Assembly (NCBI RefSeq): GCF_042242105.1
Contig: NC_092012.1
Span: 16,683,543 to 16,747,542 of the forward strand
Direction: 5' to 3'
Source: Pempheris klunzingeri
Taxonomy: Eukaryota > Chordata > Actinopteri > Acropomatiformes > Pempheridae
Length of the DNA stretch: 64,000 bases
Shown in pieces: positions 13,066-25,100 of this stretch; position 1 is the first letter of the stretch, and every line of letters begins with the position of its first letter. Made by a program: the position numbers and the translations under genes. The notes under the pieces are model-generated. The model was not told the DNA's origin, searched no databases, and saw nothing but the letters and a program-made list of their open reading frames with translations.

Positions 13066-14432
13066 ACTCATCGTTGCTGTGCATTTTCTGACTGACTTTA
13101 AATCATACTTACCTGATCATTCATTCCTTCATATTTATTATTATATTATCTTTTTGTGGATCTATGAAGTTTCGACCTCTCGGCCTCACTGTTGCATCAT
13201 GAGGACAAATAATCACTTCCTGTCCCCGGCGACATTATTACTAGTGGTGGGGGGTTGTTTTTGCAGGTGAGAAAGGTGCTCTCGGGAGGTCCAGTATCTT
13301 AATTGTTCCCCATGGAGGGAGGGAGAAGACAGCGTCCTACCTGCATACAGGGAGATGCCATTCTTCCAGCAAACTCAAAAACACAATTTTATCATGTGGA
13401 ACTCTGCATGGCTGCTGAGGTTCTTCTGCATCATCCGTGAGATACCGTGTGGTGATGTTTGGGTCACATTGTGTGACTTCAGCTCATATCTCAGCAGGAG
13501 GCCCCAGTGTGATGGTAGTGTTTGCTGCTATTCCTATATGTGATTTTCTACATAGTTGTTGCCTGTACGAATGGTATGCAGTAAATGATGATGCCGTTTT
13601 TCTCATTGTTAGGTGTTTATCTGTCCCACTGTTCTGCAGAGAAGTAATCACAACACAATCTGCCAAATAGACTGAAAATTGGATTCTTCTTTATCTGTTT
13701 TCAGCCTGTGGCGACTCCGACAGTTTTTATCTCTGATGATCACACTATAGTTACTCAGTCCACATTGCGCTGCTTATAAAAAATGGCTGATTACTGCGAT
13801 GAGGCACCCTGTCACTCTAATTTACACAAATCATACACTCCCACTCTGACTTCTGCTCAACCGTATTAACGCTGGAGCAAATGTCTCTGGCAGTCAAACC
13901 CAGAAAGTCTAATTTAATCTACATGCAAACTTCCACACAAATAATCCCACACTGTGATATTCATTCCTACCAAAAATATGCACATTTGGTATTTATTGTT
14001 CCTCTGAGCATGTGATTATGCAGCTTCAGATGTGTGCAGTCTCAGTGATATCACATCAGTGAGGAGGACTTTAATGTAATTTATTACTTCAGCGATGCAT
14101 TTCAGGCGACATCTGATTGGCTGCATGATGAGAAGCTACAGGCGGGAGGTTGTTGGAGGTTTAATAGCGAAGAAGTGAAAGTTCATGTTTGGAGACGTCC
14201 TGCTCATCAGAGAGCACATTAACACGGCTGTCCTGAATGGCTGTGGAGCTAATGATGACAGGTGGGTGAGACAAACAGCAGCATGGGTCACTGCACTGTT
14301 ATCCACAGTGTCCTGATTGGACTGCCTGCTGGCCATTCAGAAGAATGATTGTCTGCTGAATTGTAGGTGCTTTTATGCATCCTGGTGATGTATGTAGTGA
14401 ATACTGGATGTAGACATGTTGAGAGTGCAATA
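13066..14432. other. Intergenic DNA, nothing recognised
   Basis: No frame has splice-consistent coding character and no repeat family was recognised. Confidence 0.5.
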
Positions 14433-14463
14433 ATCTAGCATGCAGTTACCCTGCATGCTAGAT
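14433..14463. repeat. Perfect 13-bp stem, 5-nt loop hairpin
   Basis: The arm 14433-14445 (ATCTAGCATGCAG) is exactly complementary to 14451-14463, with loop TTACC. The flanks show no element structure. Confidence 0.9.
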
Positions 14464-16928
14464 GTCTGCGCTTGTCTTTAGTGTGTGGAAGTGCAGGACT
14501 AAACCAACATGGATGATTCCCACACCTCACAAAATGCTTCCCACTCACTGGGCCAGTATTGTTCCGTCGAAGTGGAATTAAGCGACTCAATGCATGTCCG
14601 ATGGAAAACAACATCGTGGTCATGGCTGATTCCTTTTGCATCACTTAACAGCTCCTGCAGCGCCTCGGCTCCAGCTGTCCTGCATCACTCTGATCATGAA
14701 GTCCCCTTGTCCTTCTCATTGTGAGTTATTCTGCTGCATTCAATTATCTTCTAAGATTTTCATCATCGATCTTATACAAAGCCCAGGACTACACTATGTA
14801 TCACACCCACGGTCCTGCATGGATTTCTCCTGGTATCAAGAGGGGTTTTTTTTCCATTAAAGCTTCCTGCACAGACGTATATGTGAGTTCATCAGATTCA
14901 CTGATGTGAAAGCAAACAGGGGAGTCAGTACTTTAGGAGGAGGCATCATCTTCTTCAGTCTGTAACTTTCTGTCGCCCCAGTTCCACTTCATAACATCTG
15001 ACCTCTCTTTGCTATAAACTCTTACTTTTAATTTCATATCTACCTCTTCGTACCATGTCAGGTGTAGTTAATTTGCCAGGTGGGTCGTCTCTTTGGTTTG
15101 CGTGCTGTTGTTTGATCAAATATCAGGATGAGGCACAGAGAGATTCAACCATGACTGCACGCTGGAGGTTACTCAGTGCACGCAAACATCAGTGACGGGC
15201 TCATCGGGCAGCTGCTGTCCTGCCACACACACACACACACACCGTGTAAAGAGATGAGTGTGTCCTAGCAGTGTGGTAGTCACTGTTTCAGAGATTCATT
15301 TTGTGAGATATAATTTCTCACTTTGTTAAAGGTGGCGGTTTGTTGCATCATCAGTGCTTCCTGCTGGCTGTAGGTGATCATGCTAATGAGCAAATGAGTT
15401 TTTCTCACTGTGGATAAGCAGAGACAAGCAAGAGGTTACTTCTAGGCAAAGAAGGCAGTTCTACAGCTGCGTCTGTGTTATTTAAAAGACACTAATGTTT
15501 AATATAATATGCTTTAGCCTCCACATTTTTTCAAACAAACCACAAATGTCTTATGATGTTAACCTCACAAAGCAGAACCTTTGGAAATTTTTGCCTAACT
15601 CTTTCTTCTTTAAAGGTTAACATTGGTGTTGAGTTCTTCAAAAAGTTACTTTCTTTGGATTAATGTCAGTGTCTGTGAGTAAAGCAATAGGGAGCTCATC
15701 CTCGGAGGGTGTATTACAGCCTGACAAAACAGCTTTAGGTTATAGAGACACTGAAAACACCAAGCTTTATTTAATCATTACACTGATAAAATGTCAGAAT
15801 ATATAACTTTGACCTTAATATTCACACAGAGAAGACCAATGACTTTTTATTTAAAACATAGACTATTAGGGCTTTGACTTAATGGTAGGTGTAGAGACGA
15901 ACGGCTTTCATTGATTCAAACAGGACAGATGTGGTGAAACAGCAGCAGACGCTGGAGGTAATAATCATCCATAGTAAAAACTGTTATCCCTCAGTTTCAA
16001 CCTTCAGTCACTAACCTGTCTGTCTCTATTCAAATGACAAGATTTCGGTCAGTGTTCAGTTGCCACCGGAACGTGTACTACTAAGTCTGCACTCTGTCCA
16101 TAGCTTATCATTACATTACTTTTTAAATAATCAGTTCTTTTTTAATATAAACTCAAGTAGGATTTGTGCGCTTGATCCTGCATAATTCTACATAACACCA
16201 GAGATGTTACATTGTCGTTGCATTTCAGAAAATTAATTCGAAGTGAACGGAAAAGCCTCTTAAACACCTGGCCGCCTGCAACGTTTCCACATCCTGCTTT
16301 CCATTTCCATGTTAATTATCAACATTAAGCCACTTTTAACTCATTTAAATTTCATAGGATATATTTGATACAGCATTAACAGGATTGCATAATTATCCAT
16401 AATCTGCAATCCACAAAATGTATAATGACGGGCATGCAAAGCTGACACCACATCGGCTGCCTGCTTTGAATTCATATTGTATGAGTGTATGTGCACTTGT
16501 GTGTGTGTGTGTGTGGTTGTGTGTGTGTAGCTGTCTTTGTCTTTGGGCACGTCTGTGTATGCAGCACAGGCTGATTATGTATAAGTACATGACTGTGCGT
16601 GTTCATGTTCACATCCACATGACACTTTGACTCCATTTCAACAGCAATCAGAGGTCCATTAACATCTTTGTCCCTCATCCGTCATTGTCGTTCTCGTATC
16701 CCACACACCTCTCGTTATTCATTCCATCACTTTACCTCCAACACTTTCAACAGAAAGTGCTCAGAGCTCTGCAAACAAAATCCTGTAAAGTCTGTAATTA
16801 TTATTCATACAGTTTAGGCTTTACGATGGGAGTTCTTATAAATATCCTCCCCTACTTGTCTGTTTTCCCTTCCTCCCTTTCTGTCTTTTCAATGTACACA
16901 CACAGTAATTGTATATATGCAGTTATCC
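14464..16928. other. Intergenic DNA with small CA/GT tracts
   Basis: There is a (CA)n at about 15224-15242 and a (GT)n-rich stretch at about 16498-16530. The remaining sequence shows no supported gene, RNA or element. Confidence 0.5.
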
Positions 16929-16940
16929 TACACACACATG

Positions 16941-17004
<64 letters not shown>
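16929..17004. repeat. (CA)n microsatellite, about 76 bp
   Basis: A CA array with a short CGCGCG interruption near its left end, flanked on the right by ATATATA. The open frames of up to 193 codons running through it are repeat artefacts. Confidence 0.97.
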
Positions 17005-17010
<6 letters not shown>

Positions 17011-17232
17011 GACTTATTATCTCTCCAACTCCCCCTCTGTTTGTATTTTCTTCCATTCCTCTCTGATCAGCAGCACACAGCTCTGCAGGGAGGAGATAAA
17101 GTGTCTTCTTCTTCTTTTCTTCTTCTTCTGCATCCACTCCATCTGAAACCCCTCCCCCCTCCTCAGCACCCATCCTTCACACCAGCTTGTGGGGACCAAA
17201 ACTGGAGAGGGAGATGCACCACAGCAGGAGAA

Positions 17233-17257
17233 GGGTGTGGGGGGTGGGTGGGGGGGA
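17233..17257 (+). promoter_or_regulatory. G-quadruplex-capable G tract upstream of calb2
   Basis: Four or more runs of at least three G separated by one to three bases lie about 0.8 kb upstream of the calb2 start. The sequence satisfies the G3N1-7 quadruplex pattern. Any role in calb2 expression is inference. Confidence 0.5.
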
Positions 17258-17892
17258 AGGCAGGAGGAGTATGGCTCACCCTGCAGAGTGAACAATGCTG
17301 TGTTGGTGATTTAGTAGCCGTGCAACAGCCGCTCCGCCGCTGCCTGGATTTACACCAAGTGTGGGTTCAATTGGCCGAGGAGAGTGAGTGCCCGTCCGAC
17401 CTCCGCAGGCCAGAAAGAATGATGGAGGGAGAGAAAGCTTGTGGGAGGGAGGAGATGAAAGTAAAAGCTAGGAAAGAAGGGATGGTGTAGTCTCATCTGT
17501 AAGTGACATCTGATAGGTAAAATCATAACTCAGCAGACGGTAAAGGAAAAGGAAGGAGCACGAGATGCACATCAAAGCTCATTTTATTGTTTTGAGTTCC
17601 TCTCCTTGTGGTGTTGTGGCCCCTGGGATGGGATATGTAATTTATTTAGGCTTTATTTGATGATTCACAATGCAGGGAGCTATAGTATTAGAAGAGACAG
17701 GGGTGATCCTGTGGAGCCAGCAGGGCGTCTCTCTGGAGGATTAACTGTTTGATGTAATTCTCTTCTCATGGGAGAAGCATGATTGGATGATGTATAATGA
17801 CTCTGCTATCAAACCAGCAGCCTGGACAGCAGTTAATGGTAACTCATATGCAAAGCCAAAGAGAGCTTTCCTCCCCCCTCCATCCACTCTTC

Positions 17893-17928
17893 TCCCTCCT
17901 CCTCCTCCTCCTCCTCCATCTCCTCCTC
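17893..17928. repeat. (CCT)n pyrimidine tract in the calb2 upstream region
   Basis: A CCT trinucleotide run lies just upstream of an inverted CCAAT box (ATTGG at 17931) and a TAATTG homeodomain-type core at 17929-17934. Confidence 0.8.
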
Positions 17929-18020
17929 TAATTGGTCTCCTGCCTGCAGGCTCTCCTCACGCTAAAAGCGCCCCCGTGTGGCGGGCAGGAGAAGCGCGGA
18001 CGCCGCGGGGGGTTTAAAAG
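17929..18020 (+). promoter_or_regulatory. calb2: calb2 core promoter with TATA-like box
   Basis: A GC-rich block (about 17960-18012) leads into TTTAAAAG at 18013-18020, a TATA-like box about 105 bp upstream of the ATG, so transcription probably begins near 18045. An inverted CCAAT (ATTGG, 17931-17935) sits about 80 bp upstream of the TATA-like box. The spacing fits a focused TATA promoter, as expected for a cell-type-restricted gene. Confidence 0.6.
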
Positions 18021-18124
18021 CCTGAACTGAGGAGGAGCTGCTCACAGTACCAAGGAGCCCCACGCCGGGAAAAGTTTACATCTAACTATTCCTACAAGAC
18101 TGAAAGGAGGGAGAGACAGCAGAG

Positions 18125-19067
18125 ATGGCAAGTCAAGCACAGAAGCCGCCCCAGCTGCACCTGGCTGAGCTCACCGCAGCGCAGTTCATCGACATCTGGA
18201 AACATTTTGACGCAGACGGTCAGTGCGCGCAAGTGTCCACCAATCTGATGAATGTGGCGTTAACTTAGATGTCAATTAGTGTTTATTAGAAGCTAAAAAA
18301 ATATAACCGTGAGAAACGTCTGTTGTCTGTAGAAACTGCATATGCTGTATTACAATAATTTTGTTTCCAGTGAGAGTTTAATTCCTTTTCTGTGTTTTCA
18401 AAGAAATTATCCGGTGAAGTCAGCGCTTTGTTTCAAAACCAGCAACATGAAAATTGTTATTACTGTGAGAAAATGATATATTTGTTCAAGGTAATTTAAA
18501 TTGAATGCGTATATACATATGGGGACATGTTTTGGATGTCGGTGTTGATTTTTGAGATTTACTTTCTTAAAAAAAAAGAAAGAAAAAAATAGCACACTTC
18601 ATGTATCTGGTAAAGCTCTCAGAAATAAATGTTTAATGATCTTATGTGCAGCATCCCCGTAACATCCTGTAATATCATTTATGTTGTGACTTCGTTTGCA
18701 GTGTTTTAAATGTGTCAGAAAATCTACTGTGTTTTTTTTTTTGACGGTGAGAGAAATTACATAAGAATCCGTCGGAGTTAAGTTATAGAGAGGAAGGCTG
18801 GAAAAGAGGGAATGAAAGAGATAAGAGAGGGAAAGAGAGGGAGAATGAGGGAGTGAAGGAGAGAAGGAGGTAGGGAGGAATGAAAGGATGCAGAGGAGGG
18901 AGGACGAAATAGAGAGACAGAGAGAGAGCAGAGGGAGGGAGGGAGGGAGGGAGAGTGAAAAGGTGAGAGAGGGGGAGGATGTCAGAGTGAGGAGTGTTTT
19001 CTACTGGAGTTTATTGGGAGGAGCTTGTGACTCTGAGAGCTTACTGGGAATGAACTGGAGGGATGGG

Positions 19068-19114
<47 letters not shown>

Positions 19115-22100
19115 TTCTTGTACTTGCTACATAGTGAGGACTAAAGTACACATTTTATTGGCAGAGTAAGGACATTTTTGGGAAGTGAGGACATTTTGGC
19201 CAGTCACAAGACTTTGCTGTAGGTCAAGGTTAGAGTTAGAATTAGGGTTAGGCATTTAATTGTGATGGTTAAGGTTAGGGTCGGGGGCTGGGGAATGCAT
19301 TATATCAATTAGGGTCCTCACAAAGATAACAGCACAAATATATGTGTGTGATTGTCAAGTACAGTAAACCTCAAAATTACACTTAAGTTCAGTAGTTAAA
19401 TGCATTTACCTGGTTACTTTTCATCACTGCATACAGTCTGATCATTAGACAGTCAGACACTCCGAAGATTCAGTCTCGGTTCTGATGTTTGGAAAATGTC
19501 CTAGCAAGCAGCAGCAGGATTATTTTCTGAAGCCAGTCAAAAAAAGTTCTGTTTTTTTTTATTCTGAAGCCCTTTCAAAACCCTGTCCAATAAACTCACA
19601 ATTTATTTTCCTCAAGCAATATAGCCTGACAGCACTATAGCATCCCATAAAGCCTCCCTCCTACCAGCAGACAGTGTTGGTTTGTTTTAACCATTTCTGT
19701 GATCTTTCCCTATCCACAGTAGATTTTCTGATTAGATTGTGTTTTAGATTTTAGATTAGATGGTGCAGATGGGTCAGAAGATGGTCACATTAATCATTTT
19801 TGTAACAGTTGTAAAGGTTTTTAAAATGCACTGATAAACAAATTACATATTTAATCATTTTATTTTACACATATTGGCTATTCAAGTGACATTTCAGGGA
19901 CACAGATGTTCAACTAATGTTTATCTTAAAAGAGGTCACATTTTTTAAAACATTTACAGGTGTGTCTTACTATGTAATGGGAGAAAAAACAGATAGTTGG
20001 TGTAAATGGAAAACCAATCAATGGCTAATTGATCCAGAAGTTGTCAGACCTGTGCAGCTGCAGTGAAGTTCAGGGGTTAAGTGTTCAGCTCAAGGGCACC
20101 ACTCTAGTGATGAAAAGGTTGAAGAGACTATAGCAAATTACTCTCCTGCCTAGATGGATAGAATCACAGTCTAAATACCATAAGTGACAGAAAAATGTTT
20201 GTTTTTTGGGCCCACAACTATGAAGAAATGTATCATCTAATACAACCATAAGTAAACCACTGTGAGAAAAAAAATTGATGCTGCAAATTGGAAGCAGACC
20301 AAATAAAATTTGGAATTCCACAATGGACCTCAATGTTTTACTGGTAAAATTAATCAGTCATATAGAAGATGGTTGCTGCAGGGGAATAGAGTCTTGCACC
20401 TCACCACAGAAATAGTCTCACTCAAAGTAAACTCAAGAAACAAACACTGAGTCCGCTCACTAAAACGATCTATTTTGGGGGACATTTTGGTGATGGATGA
20501 TGTTGGTTGAGAGCATCAGCAACAGGTTGTTTTCTTGACCACAGCTGCAGCACAGCAGTGACTGACTGGACTGAAGCTGCTACTGCCTGCAGCGAAAACT
20601 AGGACAAATAGAACAGGCGAGAATTTCAATGGTTTGAAGGAAGCAGCAGTGTGACTCGTGGGCTTTTCACTATATTTAGCAAGTCACCATTGTTTTGGGT
20701 GTGAACCTCTTTGTTGTTTTCAGTCGTCGTGAGTTAGACAGCTGGATTGTTTTTTCGAGGTGCCATTGAGCAATCGGCAGCTAAGCACTGTTTAAAGATG
20801 TTTTGGGAGGAGGTGAGCTGCATCTGCTCAGTGTGCAGTGGTTCACACTTCATGTGGCAGCTCAGATTTGTCATGCAGCTGAACTGGCAACAAGCCCCAA
20901 TAACTCAGAAGACAGTTACATTATGTGGGCTTTCTTATATGTCACGGGATTTGAACACTCTCATACTTCATCGTAGATAATTTGTTACTCTTAACTGTTT
21001 TTATTCACTGGTTTCAGTTCTATAGCAGAATCCAAAAGTGTAAACTGGACTGGTTAGCTAACAATTAAATCAAATTATTAATAACATAAATTTAAGGCTG
21101 CTGAGACAAACTCAAGTAAATAATTCGAGGACATCATGTCTAATTTCATAACATGTTAGGAGATGATGCTGTAACAGTACAAGGTAGTTAATGATATTCA
21201 ATAAGAGTTCACTTTGGGCCAGTCAGATCAAGAGCTGTCGTTTGTCCAGCAGTGATCTTCACTGTTGGTACATGAGAAGGAAATAGGTGATTCCTTGATG
21301 TCCTTGAGGGACAACAAGAACACATTCAGATACACAAAAACACATCATTTACTTTAGTGGAGCTATGGTCTTGGCCTACAGTGCTATCCACCACTCTGCT
21401 AACACTGTTATGCAAATGAATTGTGTATAATCTCCTTCTTGCATCCATTTTGTCACACTTGATCTGCGTGAACCCAACTCTGCAGAGCCAGCTGTGAATG
21501 GCCAGTCAAGCAAGACAGATGCTGTACTCAGTAAAATAATTACTGCTTTAGCTAATACTGAGTGCTGAGTCACTTAGTCCCAAAAATATATTTCTTTGGA
21601 TGCTTGTGCACAAATATGTAAAAATAGTTTTGCAGTAACTTTATTTTGTATTCAGTAGTCATCATCATCTCTAAATTAAGGCACAGATAAATAACTATAA
21701 GAAACTTTATAAATGTCTGTTATAGTGAAGATGCTACATTATGAAATCTTTTCAGGGCTTAGTGGCCAGTCGCTCCACCACTTTGGTCCAAACTAAAATA
21801 TCTAAACAACTATTGAACATATTCCCATAAAATTTGGTTCAGACATTCATGTGTCCCTCAAGATAAATGGCAATCTCTTTGATCCCATGACTTTTCATGC
21901 AGATCCACCATGAGGATGACATTCGTGGTTTTGAGTGAAATCTCTTGGCAACTATCAGATGGATTACCTTTAAATGTCATATCCCCCTCAGGGTGAACCG
22001 TAATAACTTGGGTGATCCCCTGATTTTTCATCTAGTGCCATCATCAACACTTTGGTGCCTGACTGGATGCCTCAGCTGAACTTTATGTTTGGTGCTAATT

Positions 22101-25100
22101 AGAAGATGTTAGCATGCTAACACACATCCTAAAACTAATTTGGTGATCATGGTAAACATTAAGCCTTTCTTTGCATTTTAATCTCTGAAACAGAAAGTTC
22201 ATATTTTTTTCACAATGTTCTTTGCCAAACCTGAACTGCCGTAAGACTTAATCATACAAAACAGGGTGTAAACTATAGTGTAGTGACATTGTTTCTGTCC
22301 AAATTGTAGCTCCTGACAGGCCACTTGGGGTTGTTATAGGAAATAATATAATGAAAGATTACTGCATTCCCCTTTGTTTAAGTGGTAGGTCTTTTTTGAC
22401 TTCTTTTGACTCTTTAATTGTAATAGAAAGTACATTTTGTATTCTTTTTTCTCCATATGTCAATCAATACTACTGCAGATACAGATATGATCATTTGATT
22501 TCATAACTAACAGTTTGGTACAACATTTTATCATTTGACTAACAATGGGTAATCTATGCATTACTTCTGTCTGAGTCTGAATGCTCACTTATGGTAGGAA
22601 ATTATTAGCAGTTTAAGCCTGAAAGTGAAACTAAACTGCAGATGAATGTCAGGTTATACTGATGCAGCCTTGTCTCGGCCTGCTTTGTTTCCACACCCAA
22701 AGCTTTGTATTCCTGCAGAGATTTGTTTATATCTAAAACACCGGCTCAACCAAGGCACAGATGGTGACATGGGGCACCTATCAAATACAGTGTGCAAATG
22801 AATCTGAGTAGGGAGACGAGAGGAAGGGGGAGGTGAGAGAGAAAATGATCACAAAGGAAAGGAGATGAGAAGATAAGAGATTAAGAGATGAAGAGGGGGG
22901 GCTGGGTGGATCTCTGCATTTTATTCTATACATCTGTGAGTTTTTCTGATTTGGAATAACAATTTTATGAATGCTTATTTGAGTAAGGCATGACCTCCTA
23001 ACCATCCCCCTCCCCTCCATCCCCGCTCGGATTTTAGACAGATGGGACTCATTCTTATGATTAAACAGGGGACGCTGAATGTCCTGTATGTTACTCTGTG
23101 ACTTGCAGGAAAACCAGTGAAGTAAATTATTATATTAAATCATCCCCAGTCATGTGGCTGTCATAAGAAGTTCAAATCTAGACACGTGACAGAATGCCCC
23201 AATAAGCATCAGTCTGACTGCACACTTTCACCCTCTTAGGCAAAAAAACACTCATTATACTGCGTGTACTCCAAATGCACTGGGCTCTTGTTTTTTTCTC
23301 TTGCAGCACATCGCTGAATCTCCAATCTCCAATCCCCGCCACTGCTAAATACCAATTTGGCTCATAATACATGAATGTGAATAGAGAGTATTCTCCAGAC
23401 GTGTGCTTGTTTTTGTGAAGCATGCCTTCTGTTCATCAAAGTCAGTTTTCTGTTATGTGGAGATGATATAACATGTGTTAATCTTATTTCAAACTATTGT
23501 AGTGCTCCAGGCTTCACTCAAAACATGAATACCCAGAATTGTGTTTTTGACTTGTGCACAGAGTTTGGAGCTAAACCCACCAAATGCTCTGAGAAAAACT
23601 GATTTAAGTATGTATACATTCTGTACACAGTCCAAGAAAGCAGCTCTGTAAACCGCTTACTTGGATCCAATCACAGAGGACTTGAGACTGGGCGAGCGCT
23701 CTGGGTTTGGTGGCTGTTCCAAAATTTAAAGAGCCCTAGTAAACTTTAATCTTTCATCCACATTTAAGTCTTCCATCAAACTTTTGAACAGTCAATCAAG
23801 CTTGAGGCGACTTAAAAGCTTCACATTTGTGCCAGACTAATTTAATCCAGACTAATTTAGTTCCTCTGGTCCTCCACAGGAAACGGTTACATCGAAGGGA
23901 AGGAGCTGGAGAACTTCTTCAAAGAGCTGGAGACTGCAAGGCGAGGAACAGGCGTGGTGAGTGTTTGCTCACTTTTCAGAATACTTCTGTTGCAAGTGAC
24001 TCGTGTAGCTGACACATGTTAATATAAATACATTTTTCTGCTTGATTTTCCACAACAAATTGTTCAGCTCAATCCATCATTTGACAAAATAAGATGAGGA
24101 TATATTATTTTAGCAAAGACAACCCTGTCTCCAGAAATTAGTCATACGCTACAATTTGTTTTGCAAATTATGTATTAACGTGAAAAATACAGTAAATGTT
24201 ACCTGGGTAATATTTATATATATATGGATTATAGCAGGAAGTGCCACATTTATGCACCTCAGTCTGGCCAGTGGGTATTCAAAGTGACCTTTCCCTCGCA
24301 TCATTAAAGTTTTCAGTATGACCATTTTGCGACTCGCTATACACATTAGTAAACCACCTTTCCTCATTATGTGGATAGGAAACTGGGTTATCAAGATTAG
24401 ATTTAACCAAAACTAAGTTGTTGTAGTGGTAATATAAGCGTCTTTTGCAGAGGAATATTCTCAATATTAGTCTCAATTATTCTATATGTTTAAATTACAG
24501 ACCACATTATCTCTCTTGTCTCTTTGATCTGTGATTTGATGTGTTTGCAGGATCCTTCAAATGCTGCATTCAAAGAAAAGATGAAGGAGTTCATGGCCAG
24601 CTTTGACAAGAACGCTGATGGGAGAATTGAGATGTCAGAGGTGAGAAGTAATTGAATGCGTTAACTTCTAGGGTGTCCTATAGTGGGCTAATGCTTAAGA
24701 CTCAAAAAGTGTATCCACATCATCCCTGGTCATAACCCTTCTTCTCTCCCTATATATGTATATACATATATATATATATGTGTGTATGTGTGTGTGTGTA
24801 GGTGAACCTATCCATTACGACAAAACTGTCAAAAAATAAAAGAAAGAATATAAAAATAAAATATGCAGTACGTCTCTGGAATAATAACAATTCTGCCTCA
24901 TTATCTTTTACTCTGTAGTTGGCTCAGCTTCTTCCCACAGAGGAAAACTTCCTGCTCTGTTTCAGAGAGTTTGTGGGATCCAGCTCTGAGTTCATGGCTG
25001 TAAGTGTGTATATATTACATTATGCTCTTACGTTCATCAAAACTGATTCAATTTAATGGTGGTAAATAATTTAGATTTTACAATGAACATCCCAAAGGGC

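Noticed and set aside
16685..17490. Frames of 108 and 193 codons upstream of calb2
   Set aside because: They run through the (CA)n microsatellite and the simple CTT and G-rich tracts. There are no motifs or supporting splice sites.
19200..19300. Possible interstitial telomere array
   Set aside because: GTTAGGG-like words occur but are irregular and belong to a dispersed TG-linked repeat, not to tandem TTAGGG.
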